This document shows positions 43,831 to 53,942 of a stretch of DNA of 64,000 nucleotides, piece after piece; positions within the stretch are counted from its first letter, which is position 1; every line of letters starts with the position of its first letter. Made by a program: the position numbers and the translations under genes. Source of the DNA: Streptomyces sp. HB132 (lineage in GTDB: Bacteria > Actinomycetota > Actinomycetes > Streptomycetales > Streptomycetaceae). The stretch is taken from positions 104,001 through 168,000 of the forward strand of contig NZ_JAFBGA010000017.1 in assembly GCF_016909575.1 (NCBI RefSeq), in the 5' to 3' direction. The notes beneath the pieces were generated by a model, which had not been told where the DNA came from, made no database searches, and saw only the letters and a list, made by a program, of their open reading frames with translations.

Positions 43831-44289
43831 ATGGGCAATGAAGTAAGCATGGATGCGCTTGATCGAGAAATTTTGTTCCACCTGCGTCAGGACGGGCGAC
43901 TGACCAACGTCGAGCTGGCCAAACGGGTCGGCCTGACTCCGCCCCCGTGCCTGCGTCGGGTCAAGCGCCTGGAAGAAGCCGGCGTCATCACCGGCTACCG
44001 GGCCGTCATCGACCCGGAAGCCCTGGGGCGCGGGCTGGAGGTCCTCGTCGACGTCGAGATCTACGCCCAGGACCGCAAGAGCTTCGAGGAGTTCGAGTCC
44101 ACGGTGGCCTCCTACGAAGAGGTCATCGAGTTCCGCCGCATGTACGGGCGCCCCGACTACTTCATCCGCGTCGCGGTCGCCGACCACGCCGCCTACGAAG
44201 CTTTCCTCACCGGCAAGTTGAGCGGCCTGCCCGCCGTGTTGCGACTCGAATCCCATCTCACCATGAAGAAGATCGCGGCGGATGACTGA
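43831..44289 (+). CDS. Lrp/AsnC family regulator (AzlB-like position)
   Basis: A 152-residue Lrp/AsnC regulator. The winged helix reads LDREILFHLRQDGRLTNVEL, KRVGLTPPPCLRRVKRLEEA, and the RAM domain occupies about 70-145 (DYFIRVAVADHAAYEAF). It probably represses the divergent azlCD genes and responds to branched-chain amino acids. ATG 43831 is six bases after TACGAT, so the transcript is likely leaderless; an alternative ATG lies six codons later (MDALDREI). The intergenic DNA is strikingly AT-rich (TATTTTAGAAAGAAT), typical of Lrp sites. Confidence 0.94.
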   Translation: MGNEVSMDALDREILFHLRQDGRLTNVELAKRVGLTPPPCLRRVKRLEEAGVITGYRAVIDPEALGRGLEVLVDVEIYAQDRKSFEEFESTVASYEEVIEFRRMYGRPDYFIRVAVADHAAYEAFLTGKLSGLPAVLRLESHLTMKKIAADD

Positions 44290-44459
44290 CCCGCGCGCCA
44301 TCCGCCTCTCGGCAGCCGGGCCGATGAGCTCGTCCATGGTCACGGACATGGCCGTCACCTTCGGCGGCTGCACGCATCGCCCCGACCGCTGCGGTTGAGC
44401 AGCCGGGCCCATCGGACATCCCCGGCCACCCGGTCTCACGACGACGGGCGATGCCGTCC

Positions 44460-44498
44460 TCACGCCTGTCGTCCATCGAGCGGTGACGACAGGCGTGA
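44460..44498. terminator. bidirectional hairpin between Lrp and membrane-protein genes
   Basis: TCACGCCTGTCGTC and GACGACAGGCGTGA are perfect 14-base complements around an 11-base loop. They lie in the 344-base convergent gap, which otherwise has no gene. The symmetric stem could end transcription from both sides. Confidence 0.75.
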
Positions 44499-44633
44499 CG
44501 GACCCCGAAGAGCCCGGACACCATGGCCTGACGTCGCCGATCCGAGCGGGGCGCATGGCGACATCTGACAGGATGTGCCGGTCGCGAGGTTTCCTCGCGA
44601 CCGGTCTCGCCCGCGCCGGGCTGGGCCGTCGGC

Positions 44634-45629
44634 TCAGCCCGTGAGCGCTGGTTCACGATGGTGACCTGGGGCCTCTGTCGTGTCGGCCGCGTCCGGCTTC
44701 CGGCGGCCGCCGATCACCACGGCGACCAGGCCCAGTGCTGCCCACGCCGCCAAGGCCGGCGCGGCCGTGCCCACGGCGGCACCGTCGAAGAAGGCGACCG
44801 ACCTCAGCAACGAGCCGCCCGCGCCCGGCGGGAGCAACTGGCCGATCGCACCTACCGGTTCGGGGAGCATCTCGGGTGCGCTCGTGACACCCGAGAAGGA
44901 ATTGCCGAGCAGGACCATCAGCAGCGCGCCCACGCCGATGCCTCTGGTGCCGAGCAGCGCCGCGAGTCCTCCTACGGCCGAGGCCATGGCCAGCACGGTG
45001 AGGCCGATGACGCCCGCTTCGGTCAACCAGTCACCCGTGACCACGCCCAGCCAGCTGTGCGCGACCGCTGTGGCGACGACCCCCACGAGCCCGGAGGCGC
45101 CGACAAGGGTCAAGACCGCCCTGGTGCCCCGCAGCTTCATGACGGTCACCATGGCCCCGGCGGCGACGCCGGCCAGAGACAGCGGAAGGATGCTCGCACC
45201 GAGGGCGGCGCCACGCGGATCCGGCCCCGGTGCCGCGACGACGTCGGTGACGGGCAGCGCGGTCCCGGTGGGAGCCGCGCCCTTGGCCGCCTCGGTCAGC
45301 AACTGGGCGGCGACAGGACTCGCCGCCGAGGCGGTGAGCAGTTGCGGCCCCTTCTCGGTGACCACGAAGGCGCCGTATACGGCCCGGTCCTCGATCGCCT
45401 CGCGCGCAGAGGCCGTGTCGTCGTAGCGGTGGATCTCGAAGGCGCCCCCGCGCTGTTCGAGCTGCTTCCGCATCTGATCGGCGGCGGGTGCGGCACCCGC
45501 GATGCCCACGGGAAGGTCGCGCGGGGCGATCCGGGCAGCGGGCCACGAGAAGGCCCAGAGGCTGATCGTCACGATCAGGGGGACGAGGAGGATGACCGCG
45601 ACCGCGCGGCGGTTCGGCGCAGCAGGCAT
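44634..45629 (-). CDS. ABC-2/YhgE-like multi-pass membrane protein
   Basis: A 331-residue protein. An N-terminal hydrophobic helix (about 8-32) is followed by an extracytoplasmic domain (about 35-150, with MRKQLEQRGGAFEIHRYDDT and YGAFVVTEKGPQLLTAS). Five to six C-terminal membrane segments follow. The topology matches ABC-2-type permeases and YhgE/Pip phage-infection-like proteins. No ATPase gene is adjacent. A divergent TetR gene, with two copies of an operator-like repeat between, marks it as a probable drug- or stress-inducible exporter or membrane-stress protein. The substrate is unknown. Confidence 0.82.
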   Translation of the reverse strand: MPAAPNRRAVAVILLVPLIVTISLWAFSWPAARIAPRDLPVGIAGAAPAADQMRKQLEQRGGAFEIHRYDDTASAREAIEDRAVYGAFVVTEKGPQLLTASAASPVAAQLLTEAAKGAAPTGTALPVTDVVAAPGPDPRGAALGASILPLSLAGVAAGAMVTVMKLRGTRAVLTLVGASGLVGVVATAVAHSWLGVVTGDWLTEAGVIGLTVLAMASAVGGLAALLGTRGIGVGALLMVLLGNSFSGVTSAPEMLPEPVGAIGQLLPPGAGGSLLRSVAFFDGAAVGTAAPALAAWAALGLVAVVIGGRRKPDAADTTEAPGHHREPALTG

Positions 45630-45652
45630 GACGACTGCCTCAATTCAAAGAG

Positions 45653-45727
45653 AAGGATCGTTCGTTTTACTTGCGGGCCACTGTCCCGCCGGCGTCCGGG
45701 CTTGTCAAGAAGGAACGTTCGTTTTAC
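45653..45727. promoter_or_regulatory. paired TetR operator-like direct repeats
   Basis: AAGGATCGTTCGTTTTAC (45653-45670) and AAGGAACGTTCGTTTTAC (45710-45727) are 18-base direct repeats differing at one base, 57 bases apart. Each contains a partial palindrome (AACG-TT-CGTT in the second). One copy lies before each of the two divergent genes, and the second overlaps the tetR promoter. Confidence 0.75.
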
Positions 45728-45730
45728 ATT
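45702..45730 (+). promoter_or_regulatory. tetR promoter, leaderless
   Basis: TTGTCA (45702-45707), 17 bases, then TACATT (45725-45730), a good housekeeping-type promoter. The -10 box ends six bases before the ATG, so the RNA would begin at the start codon. The operator-like repeat covers the -10 region, allowing autorepression. Confidence 0.65.
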
Positions 45731-45736
45731 GTGGTC

Positions 45737-46357
45737 ATGGCACGCGTATCCCAGGAACACCTCGATGCCCGCCGTCGGCAGATCCTCGCCGGTGCCGCGC
45801 GCTGCTTCGCCCGCAACGGTTTCCACGGCACATCGATGCAGGGCGTGCTGAAGGAGGTGGGGCTGTCCGCGGGCGCCGTCTACCGCTACTTCGCGGGCAA
45901 GGAGGACCTGATCGCGGCCATCGCCGACGACGCCTTCCTCAGCATCCGCCGGGCGTTCGCGGAGGCTGCCGAGCTCTCCCCGCCGCCCACCCCCGACGTG
46001 TTGCTGGGCAGGGTGCTGCGCGGGGTCTTCGAGGGGCAGGTGTACGGGATGGAGCGTCGCACGTGTGCCGCGCTCATTGTCCAGGTGTGGGCCGAGACGA
46101 TGCGTGACGACCGGCTTGCGAAGACGCTCGAGGACGGTTACGCGGGAATGCGGGTGGCCTGGGCGAAGCTGGTGGATGCCTACCGGGCGGCCGGGATCAT
46201 GCACTCCGACGTGCCGGCCGATGACGTCGCCCGCACCCTGATCGCCACCGCGCAGGGTTTCCTCGCGCAGGAGGCGCTGTTCGGCGGAGCCGAGCCCCGT
46301 GTCCTGGAGAACGGGCTGCGCGGACTGATGTCCATCGATACGCAAAAGATCAGTTAA
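45737..46357 (+). CDS. TetR family regulator
   Basis: A 206-residue TetR protein. The helix-turn-helix (about 10-55) reads ILAGAARCFARNGFHGTSMQ, VLKEVGLSAGAVYRYFAGKE. The ligand domain is helical, and the C-terminal part (about 85-200) is TetR_C-like. It starts ATG at 45737. It is divergent from a membrane protein gene, with matching repeats in front of both, so it probably represses both. There is a strong promoter and no leader. Confidence 0.94.
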   Translation: MARVSQEHLDARRRQILAGAARCFARNGFHGTSMQGVLKEVGLSAGAVYRYFAGKEDLIAAIADDAFLSIRRAFAEAAELSPPPTPDVLLGRVLRGVFEGQVYGMERRTCAALIVQVWAETMRDDRLAKTLEDGYAGMRVAWAKLVDAYRAAGIMHSDVPADDVARTLIATAQGFLAQEALFGGAEPRVLENGLRGLMSIDTQKIS

Positions 46358-46413
46358 CGCGCCGGAAAAACTTCCGCCCTAACGTGCAATACCTGGCCGC
46401 GGAACCCTCTTCA

Positions 46414-46436
46414 GCCTTCAACGGAGTGTTGAAGGC
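46414..46436. promoter_or_regulatory. inverted repeat upstream of the urease operon
   Basis: GCCTTCAAC-N5-GTTGAAGGC has perfect nine-base arms and lies about 60 bases before ureA and 57 after tetR. The N5 spacing resembles sites of Fur-type regulators such as the nickel sensor Nur, but the arm bases differ from the Nur box. It could be an operator or a tetR terminator. Confidence 0.5.
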
Positions 46437-46496
46437 GGGATAGGGTCCCGCTGCGTCCGGGGCAGGTACCGGGCGGAAGACGAAGAGGGTGGAAGC

Positions 46497-46799
<303 letters not shown>

Positions 46800-46813
46800 C
46801 GGGGGAGCGGCCG

Positions 46814-47125
46814 ATGATTCCCGGAGAGATCCTGTACGCGCAGGACCCGGTGCCGCTCAACGAGGGGCGCCCCGTCACCCGTCTCACCGTCCTCAACGCC
46901 GCGGACCGGCCCGTCCAGGTCGGCTCGCACTACCACTTCGCCGAGGCCAACACCGGCCTGGACTTCGACCGCCGCGCAGCCCGCGGGCTGCGGCTGAACA
47001 TCGCCGCCGGAACCGCCGTGCGCTTCGAGCCCGGAATCCCCGTCGACGTCGAACTCGTCCCGCTCGCAGGTCTGCGCATCGTCCCCGGTCTGCGCGGCGA
47101 CACCGGAGGTCCCCTCGATGCCTGA
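46814..47125 (+). CDS. ureB: urease beta subunit
   Basis: A 103-residue beta subunit (MIPGEILYAQDPVPLNEGR, VLNAADRPVQVGSHYHFAEA, FDRRAARGLRLNIAAGTAVR). It starts 14 bases after ureA and overlaps the ureC start by eight bases. It is separate from ureA, whereas some bacteria have a fused gamma-beta subunit. Confidence 0.97.
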   Translation: MIPGEILYAQDPVPLNEGRPVTRLTVLNAADRPVQVGSHYHFAEANTGLDFDRRAARGLRLNIAAGTAVRFEPGIPVDVELVPLAGLRIVPGLRGDTGGPLDA

Positions 47126-48839
47126 GCTCAGCCGCCCCGCGTATGCCGACCTGTACGGGCCCACCACCGGCGACCGCATCCGGCTCGCCGACACCGACCT
47201 CGTCGTGGAGATCGAGGAGGACCGCTCCGGCGGTCCCGGACGGGCCGGTGACGAGGCCGTGTTCGGCGGCGGCAAGGTGATCCGCGAATCGATGGGCCAG
47301 GCGCGGACCACCCGTGCGGAAGGTGCCCCCGACACCGTCATCACCGGCGCCGTCGTCATCGACCACTGGGGCGTCGTCAAGGCCGACATCGGCATCCGCG
47401 ACGGCCGGATCACCGGAATCGGCAAGGCCGGGAACCCGGACACGATGGACGGGGTGCCCCCGGAACTGGTCATCGGGCCCGAGACCGAGATCATCGCGGG
47501 CAACGGCAGGTTCGTCACCGCCGGCGCCATCGACGCGCACGTCCACTTCATCTCGCCGACCCTCGTCGACCAGGCCCTCTCCTCCGGGATCACCACGCTG
47601 GTAGGCGGTGGTACGGGCCCGGCCGAAGGCACGAAGGCCACGACGATCACCCCGGGCCCGTGGCATCTTGCCCGGATGTTCGCGGCGCTGGAGGGCTACC
47701 CGGTCAACATCGGTCTGCTCGGCAAGGGCAACACGATGTCACGCGAGGCCATGCACTCCCAACTGCGTGCCGGAGCGCTCGGTTTCAAGATCCATGAGGA
47801 CTGGGGTGCGACCCCAGCCGTCATCGACGCCTGCCTCGGGGTGTGCGAGGAGACAGGCGCCCAGTTGGCCATCCACACGGACACGCTCAACGAGGCCGGC
47901 TTCGTCGCCGACACGCTGGCCGCCGTCGCGGGGCGCTCGATCCACGCCTACCACACCGAGGGTGCGGGCGGCGGGCACGCTCCCGACATCATCAGCGTGG
48001 TCTCGGAGCCGTACGTCCTTCCCAGCTCGACCAATCCGACCCGGCCGCACACCGTCAACACGATCGAGGAGCACCTCGACATGCTGATGGTCTGTCACCA
48101 CCTCAATCCCGCAGTGCCGGAGGACCTGGCCTTCGCCGAGTCCCGTATCAGGCCCTCGACGATCGCTGCCGAGGACATCCTCCACGACCTCGGAGCCATC
48201 TCGATCATCTCCTCGGACTCCCAGGCGATGGGCCGCATCGGCGAGGTGATCCTGCGCACCTGGCAGACCGCCCACGTGATGAAGCGGCGACGCGGCACGC
48301 TGCCGGGCGACGGTTCCGCCGACAACCACCGGGTGCGTCGCTATGTCGCCAAATACACCATCAACCCCGCGGTCGCCCAGGGCCTGGACCGGGAGATCGG
48401 CTCCGTGGAGCCCGGCAAGCTCGCCGACCTCGTGCTCTGGGACCCGGTCTTCTTCGGCGTCAAGCCGCAACTGGTGCTCAAGGCCGGCCAGATCGCGTAC
48501 GCGCAGATGGGCGACGCCAACGCCTCGATCCCGACCCCGCAGCCGGTCATGCCCCGCCCGATGTTCGGTGCGGTGGGCCGGGCCCCCGCCGCCAACTCGT
48601 TCAACTTCGTCTCCTCGGCCGCCATCGAGGCCGGGCTGCCCGAGCGCCTGGGCCTCGGCAAGGAGTTCGTGGCCATCACCAGTACCCGTGGCGTCACGAA
48701 GGCCGACATGCGGGAGAACGACGCCCTGCCCCGGGTCACCGTCGATCCCGACAGCTTCGCCGTCACCATCGACGGTGACCCGGTCGAACCCGCCCCCGCC
48801 GCCGAACTGCCCATGGCCCAGCGCTACTTCCTCTTCTGA
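47118..48839 (+). CDS. ureC: urease alpha (catalytic) subunit
   Basis: A 573-residue catalytic subunit, full length. The dinuclear nickel ligands are present: HVH near residues 141-143 (AIDAHVHFISPT), the carbamylated Lys in GFKIHEDWGATP, His in LAIHTDTLNEAG and HTEGAGGGHAPD, and Asp in IISSDSQAMGRIGE. The active-site flap MVCHHLNPAVPEDLAFAESR is intact. Nothing suggests loss of activity. It is the third gene of the operon, beginning inside ureB. Confidence 0.98.
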   Translation: MPELSRPAYADLYGPTTGDRIRLADTDLVVEIEEDRSGGPGRAGDEAVFGGGKVIRESMGQARTTRAEGAPDTVITGAVVIDHWGVVKADIGIRDGRITGIGKAGNPDTMDGVPPELVIGPETEIIAGNGRFVTAGAIDAHVHFISPTLVDQALSSGITTLVGGGTGPAEGTKATTITPGPWHLARMFAALEGYPVNIGLLGKGNTMSREAMHSQLRAGALGFKIHEDWGATPAVIDACLGVCEETGAQLAIHTDTLNEAGFVADTLAAVAGRSIHAYHTEGAGGGHAPDIISVVSEPYVLPSSTNPTRPHTVNTIEEHLDMLMVCHHLNPAVPEDLAFAESRIRPSTIAAEDILHDLGAISIISSDSQAMGRIGEVILRTWQTAHVMKRRRGTLPGDGSADNHRVRRYVAKYTINPAVAQGLDREIGSVEPGKLADLVLWDPVFFGVKPQLVLKAGQIAYAQMGDANASIPTPQPVMPRPMFGAVGRAPAANSFNFVSSAAIEAGLPERLGLGKEFVAITSTRGVTKADMRENDALPRVTVDPDSFAVTIDGDPVEPAPAAELPMAQRYFLF

Positions 48840-48856
48840 GCGCAGGACGGCACATC

Positions 48857-49522
48857 ATGACGACACGCGCAGCCCTGCTCGTCCTCGCCGACGGCCGGTT
48901 CCCCGCCGGTGGCCACGCCCACTCCGGAGGCGCCGAGCCGGCCGTCAAGGCGGGACACATCCAGAACGCCGAGGACCTGGCGGCCTTCTGCCTGGGACGC
49001 CTCCACACCACGGGTCTCACCTCCGCGGCCCTCGCCGCAGCGGCGGCCCACGGCCTGGACCCTCTCGCCCTCGACGAGGCAGCCGACGCCCGGACACCCT
49101 CGCCCGCCCTGAGGAGCGTCGCCCGCAAGCTGGGCCGACAGCTGATGAGGGCGGCGCGAGCCACCTGGCCGAGCACCGAACTCGCAGCCCTCGCCCAGGC
49201 CCGGCCGCGCGGCGCCCACCAGCCCGTGGTCCTCGGGCTCACAGCACGCTCCGCGGGCCTGGGGCCCGCCGACGCCGCCCACTGCATCGCCTACGAGACG
49301 GTCAGCGGCCCGGCCGCCGCGGTGGTCCGCCTGCTGTCCCTGGACCCCTTCGAGGCGACCGCGGTCCTCGCCCGGCTCGCCCCCGCCCTCGACCAGGTCG
49401 CCGAACAGGCCGCCGAGGCCGCACGGCACGGCATCGACGCCCTGCCCGCCGCCTCCGCCCCGCTGCTCGACATCTCGGCCGAGGCCCACGCGGCCTGGCC
49501 GGTCCGCCTGTTCGCGTCCTGA
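48857..49522 (+). CDS. ureF: urease accessory protein UreF
   Basis: A 221-residue UreF. The N-terminal block LLVLADGRFPAGGHAHSGG and the C-terminal LLDISAEAHAAWPVRLFAS match the family. UreF forms the UreD-UreF-UreG chaperone complex that delivers nickel and bicarbonate to apo-urease. It lies 17 bases after ureC. UreE, usually encoded between ureC and ureF, is missing. Confidence 0.95.
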   Translation: MTTRAALLVLADGRFPAGGHAHSGGAEPAVKAGHIQNAEDLAAFCLGRLHTTGLTSAALAAAAAHGLDPLALDEAADARTPSPALRSVARKLGRQLMRAARATWPSTELAALAQARPRGAHQPVVLGLTARSAGLGPADAAHCIAYETVSGPAAAVVRLLSLDPFEATAVLARLAPALDQVAEQAAEAARHGIDALPAASAPLLDISAEAHAAWPVRLFAS

Positions 49523-49565
49523 ACGCCGGAACTCACCCCGCCCGTCATCACCAGGAGCCGCACCC

Positions 49566-50239
<674 letters not shown>

Positions 50240-50243
<4 letters not shown>

Positions 50244-51025
50244 GCGTCTCGGCCACCGCCCGGATCACGGCGGTCGCCGACGGACGGGGCGGCACGGCAC
50301 TTCCGGTGCTGGAGAGCGACGGGCCGCTCGCCGTGCGCCGGACCAGATCGCCGGAACCCGCGTACGCGCGCGTCACCGTGGTCGGCGCGATGAGCGCGCC
50401 CCTCGGCGGCGACCGGCTCGCCATCGAGGTCCGCGCCGAGGACGGCGCCCGGGTGACCGTGGACTCCGCGGCCGCCACCGTGGCGCTGCCGGGAGCGGGC
50501 CCCGACGCCGTACCCGCCTCGTACGACGTGTGGCTGAGGGTGGGGGAGCGGGCGGAACTCCGCTGGCTCCCCGAACAGCTCGTCTCCGCCCGCGACAGCG
50601 AGCTGGACATGACCACCCGGGCCGAACTCGCGGGAAGCGCACGCCTGGTGCTACGCGAGGAACAGGTCCTGGGCCGTCACGGCGAACGCACCGGGCGGCT
50701 CACGACTCGCCTCACGGTCCGAAGATCCGGACGGCCACTGCTCGACCAGCACCTGGCGTACGGGCCGGGTACGCCCGGGGGATGGGACGGCGCGGCCGTC
50801 CTGGGCGGTCACCGGGCCGTCGGGCAGCTGCTCGTCGTCGACCCGGCATTCGACGACCGGCCTCCCGCGCCGCGGCTCCTCGGCCCCACCGCCGTGCTCA
50901 CCCCGCTCGCGGGCCCCGCTGTCCTGGTCACCGCGGTCGCCGCCGACGCACGCCTGCTACGTGCGGTGCTGGACGACGCGCTGGAGGACCTCCAGAAGGG
51001 ATCAAAGGTCCCGAACGGAGGCTGA
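50240..51025 (+). CDS. ureD: urease accessory protein UreD
   Basis: A 261-residue UreD (UreH) scaffold protein. It is more divergent than the other subunits, as usual in actinobacteria, but RLAIEVRAEDGARVTVDSAA, AELRWLPEQLVSARDSEL and DQHLAYGPGTPGGWDGAAVL are family-typical. It starts GTG inside the ureG stop (GTGA). It is the last gene of the operon; no nickel transporter gene follows. Confidence 0.93.
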
Positions 51026-51177
51026 GTTCGCTGAGCGGGACAGTGAGCACCGGTTATTGGTTCGGTAAAGAAACATGCCTACGCCCTGTTCTCAGCAACC
51101 CCACAGACGAAAGGATCCTCCTGGACACGGAGACGACGCGCCGCCACCGGCGGCGCACACGCAGGGGGAGGTTCCAC

Positions 51178-52755
51178 TTGAGACGCACAGCGATGCTCGG
51201 TTCGGCCGGCACTCTGATCGCGGGCACGCTCATAGCGGGGGCGATAGCCGCACCGGCCGCCGGTGCCGACAGCCGGCACCACGGCGACAGGGAGGCCCGT
51301 GGCGCCCAGATCGCCGCGGCCCGTGCCGCGAAGGCCGGGATCGACTGGACGGACTGTCCGGCCGACTGGGCGATCGCCGCACCCATCCAGTGCGGCTGGG
51401 TGAGCGTTCCCCTCGACTACGCCAAGCCGGACGGCAAGCAGATCAAGCTCGCGGTCGACCGGCACGTCAGCACCGGCACGAAGGACGAACGCCAGGGCGC
51501 GCTCGTCTACAACCCCGGCGGCCCCGGCGGCTCCGGCATGGCGTTCCCGAAGCGCATCGTCACGAAGAACCCGATCTGGGCGAAGGCGGCCAAGGCATAC
51601 GACTTCGTCGGGTTCGACCCGCGCGGTGTCGGCCACTCGGCCCCGATCTCCTGCATCGATCCGCAGGAGTTCGTGAAGGCCCCGAAGGCCGATCCGGTGC
51701 CGGACAGCGAAGCCGACAAGCGGGCCCAGCGCAAGCTCGCGGCCGAGTACGCCGACGGCTGCGCCGAGCGCAGCGGCGACATGCTGCCGCACATGACCAC
51801 GCCCAACACCGCCCGCGACCTGGACGTCATCCGTGCCGCGCTCGGTGAGAAGAAGCTGAACTTCCTGGGCGTCTCCTACGGCACCTATCTGGGCGCGGTC
51901 TACGGCACGCTCTTCCCGTCGCACGTGCGCCGCATGGTCGTCGACAGCGTGGTCGACCCGGCGAAGGACAACATCTGGTACGAGGCCAACCTCAACCAGG
52001 ACATCGCCTTCCAGACGCGATGGAACGACTGGAAGGCGTGGGTCGCCGAGAACGACGCGGCCTACCACATCGGTGACACGCCCGAGAAGGTCGAGCAGGC
52101 GTGGCTCACGCTGCGGGCCGCTGCCAAGGAGGACCCGATCGGCGGCGTCGTAGGCCCCGCCGAGCTCATCGGGTTCTTCCAGAGCGCGCCGTACTACGAC
52201 TCCGCCTGGGCGCCCACGGCCCGGATCTGGAGCGACTACCTGGGCGGCGACACCCAGGCGCTGATCGACGCCGCGGCACCCGACCTGTCGGACACCGCGG
52301 GCAACATCAGCTCGGAGAACGGCAACGCCGTGTACACGGCGGTCGAGTGCGCCGACGCCAAGTGGCCCACCAGCTGGAAGAAGTGGGACCGCGACAACAC
52401 CCGGCTGCACCAGGAATACCCGTTCATGACCTGGGCCAACGCCTGGATGAACCTGCCCTGTGCGACCTGGTCGTCCAAGCAGCAGACGCCGCTGGACGTC
52501 CGCACCGGCAAGGGCCTGCCTCCGGTGCTCATCGTGCAGTCCACGCGCGACGCCGCCACCCCGTACGAAGGCGCCGTCGAACTGCACAAGCGCTTCAAGG
52601 GCTCCCGTCTCATCACCGAGAAGGGCGCCGGCTCGCACGGTGTCACCGGCCTGGTCAACCCCTGCGTCAACGAGCGAGTGGACACCTACCTGCTCACGGG
52701 GAGGACCGACCGGCGCGATGTGACGTGCACCCCGCACGCCACGCCGAAGCCGTGA
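51178..52755 (+). CDS. secreted TAP-family serine aminopeptidase (alpha/beta hydrolase)
   Basis: A 525-residue exported peptidase of the tripeptidyl aminopeptidase/SlpD-E group. A signal peptide with hydrophobic core (LGSAGTLIAGTLIAGAIAAP) ends near AGA. The oxyanion loop is VYNPGGPGGSG, the nucleophile LGVSYGTYLGAVYG, the Asp in STRDAATPYEG and the His in KGAGSHGVTGLVNPC. Paired cysteines (DCPADW, IQCGW, ISCID, DGCAER) suggest disulfides, fitting an extracellular enzyme. TTG at 51178 is chosen because GGGAGG lies six bases before it; ATG 51193 is possible. It follows ureD by 152 bases and is probably a separate unit. Confidence 0.9.
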   Translation: MRRTAMLGSAGTLIAGTLIAGAIAAPAAGADSRHHGDREARGAQIAAARAAKAGIDWTDCPADWAIAAPIQCGWVSVPLDYAKPDGKQIKLAVDRHVSTGTKDERQGALVYNPGGPGGSGMAFPKRIVTKNPIWAKAAKAYDFVGFDPRGVGHSAPISCIDPQEFVKAPKADPVPDSEADKRAQRKLAAEYADGCAERSGDMLPHMTTPNTARDLDVIRAALGEKKLNFLGVSYGTYLGAVYGTLFPSHVRRMVVDSVVDPAKDNIWYEANLNQDIAFQTRWNDWKAWVAENDAAYHIGDTPEKVEQAWLTLRAAAKEDPIGGVVGPAELIGFFQSAPYYDSAWAPTARIWSDYLGGDTQALIDAAAPDLSDTAGNISSENGNAVYTAVECADAKWPTSWKKWDRDNTRLHQEYPFMTWANAWMNLPCATWSSKQQTPLDVRTGKGLPPVLIVQSTRDAATPYEGAVELHKRFKGSRLITEKGAGSHGVTGLVNPCVNERVDTYLLTGRTDRRDVTCTPHATPKP

Positions 52756-52766
52756 CCACCTGACGT

Positions 52767-52803
52767 GAGCGGGCGGCCGATGACGTACGGCGGCCGCCCG
52801 TTC
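52767..52803. terminator. hairpin between convergent peptidase and epimerase genes
   Basis: GAGCGGGCGGCC pairs with GGCCGCCCGTTC (one wobble) around a 13-base loop. It lies 11 bases after the peptidase stop and 25 from the end of the convergent gene. Confidence 0.65.
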
Positions 52804-52827
52804 ACCCCCTCCCGCGGGGCGCCGCGC

Positions 52828-53877
52828 TCACGCCTTCCGGTCGAACCGATCCAGCCAGGCGTCCTCCGCCGCGTAGTCGAAGAGCGCCTCGCCGTAGCCG
52901 CGCACCATCTTCGGGAAGACCTCCCTCCAGTCACGTCCGTCGAGCTGTGCGACGAGCTGTTCGACGGTCCGCGGCAGTGACCGCTCATACCCCGTCACCG
53001 GGCGGTAGCCCAACTCCTGTTCGGCAGCCGACATGTCGTAGACGACAGGATGCGCGCCGCTCCACGGGGTCTCACCCACACCGCCTTCCGGCGGCGCGCC
53101 GTCGACCAGCACCGTCTCGGTCTCCAGACCGAGCACGCCGTCGACCGCCGCACCGATCTCCGCGACGGTCGGAGCCTGCGGGTCACCCGCGTTGAGCACC
53201 CGGGCGGCCGGCCGCAGAGCGGCGAGCCGTATGAGTTCGGCGATGTTGGACACGTGCACCGGATGGAAGCGGCTCGCCCCGCCGTAGGCGAGGACCCGTC
53301 GCCTGCGCCCGTCCAGAAGGCGCTTGACGAAGTACAGCTCGCGCGGTGTGCGGCAGTGTTCACCGTGCACCGCGCCCGCCCGCAGCAGAGTCACCGGCAA
53401 CGCGTCGCCCGCCGCGAGCAGTTCCCGTTCCAGCGCGGCCTTCCGTGTCCCGTACGTCGAGTCCCCGGGCGCCACCGTGCGCTGCGTCTCCGGGATCGGC
53501 ACCGGATACCGGGGGAAGCCGTCCGGCTCGCCCTGTGTGTCGAAACTGCGGCCCTGCTCGTCCTCGTACACCGCTCCGCTGGAGACGACGACCGCGGACC
53601 CGGCCCGGCCCGCCAGCCCCGTGAGTTGCGCGGCGTGATCCCGGCCGAAGGCGACCATGTCGACGAGGACGTCGCAGCCGTCTCCGAGCGCGGCCGCCAG
53701 GGCTCCCTCCTCCTCGCGGTCGAGTGCGAGGAGGCGGACGCCGTCGCTCCAGGTGCCGTCCCGGCCGCCCCCGCGCGAGGCCGCGGTCACCTCCCAGCCG
53801 TCCGCGGCCAGAGCCCTCACCGCGGCCCGCCCGATCTGTCCCGTCGCGCCCAGCACGAAAGCCCGTCCTCTGCTCAT
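52828..53877 (-). CDS. NAD-dependent epimerase/dehydratase family protein
   Basis: A 349-residue extended short-chain dehydrogenase. The N-terminal Rossmann loop is FVLGATGQIGRAAVRALAA (GxxGxxG). VVVSSGAVYEDEQG and STYGTRKAALERE supply the Ser and YxxxK catalytic residues; the Lys of TYGTRKAA is shifted by one from the classical YxxxK, as in some atypical members. Related Streptomyces proteins are annotated as reductases or epimerases with unknown substrate. The start ATG at 53877. It converges on the peptidase gene. Confidence 0.85.
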   Translation of the reverse strand: MSRGRAFVLGATGQIGRAAVRALAADGWEVTAASRGGGRDGTWSDGVRLLALDREEEGALAAALGDGCDVLVDMVAFGRDHAAQLTGLAGRAGSAVVVSSGAVYEDEQGRSFDTQGEPDGFPRYPVPIPETQRTVAPGDSTYGTRKAALERELLAAGDALPVTLLRAGAVHGEHCRTPRELYFVKRLLDGRRRRVLAYGGASRFHPVHVSNIAELIRLAALRPAARVLNAGDPQAPTVAEIGAAVDGVLGLETETVLVDGAPPEGGVGETPWSGAHPVVYDMSAAEQELGYRPVTGYERSLPRTVEQLVAQLDGRDWREVFPKMVRGYGEALFDYAAEDAWLDRFDRKA

Positions 53878-53942
53878 GCGGGAAACGCTACGGCCGCCGC
53901 GGTCGCGGGAACAGGAGGATCTGCCGGCAGCGAATTCCCCTC

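Noticed and set aside
46414..46436. calling the repeat before ureA a Nur box
   Set aside because: The spacing fits, but the arms TTCAAC/GTTGAA do not match TTGCAA-type Nur sites.
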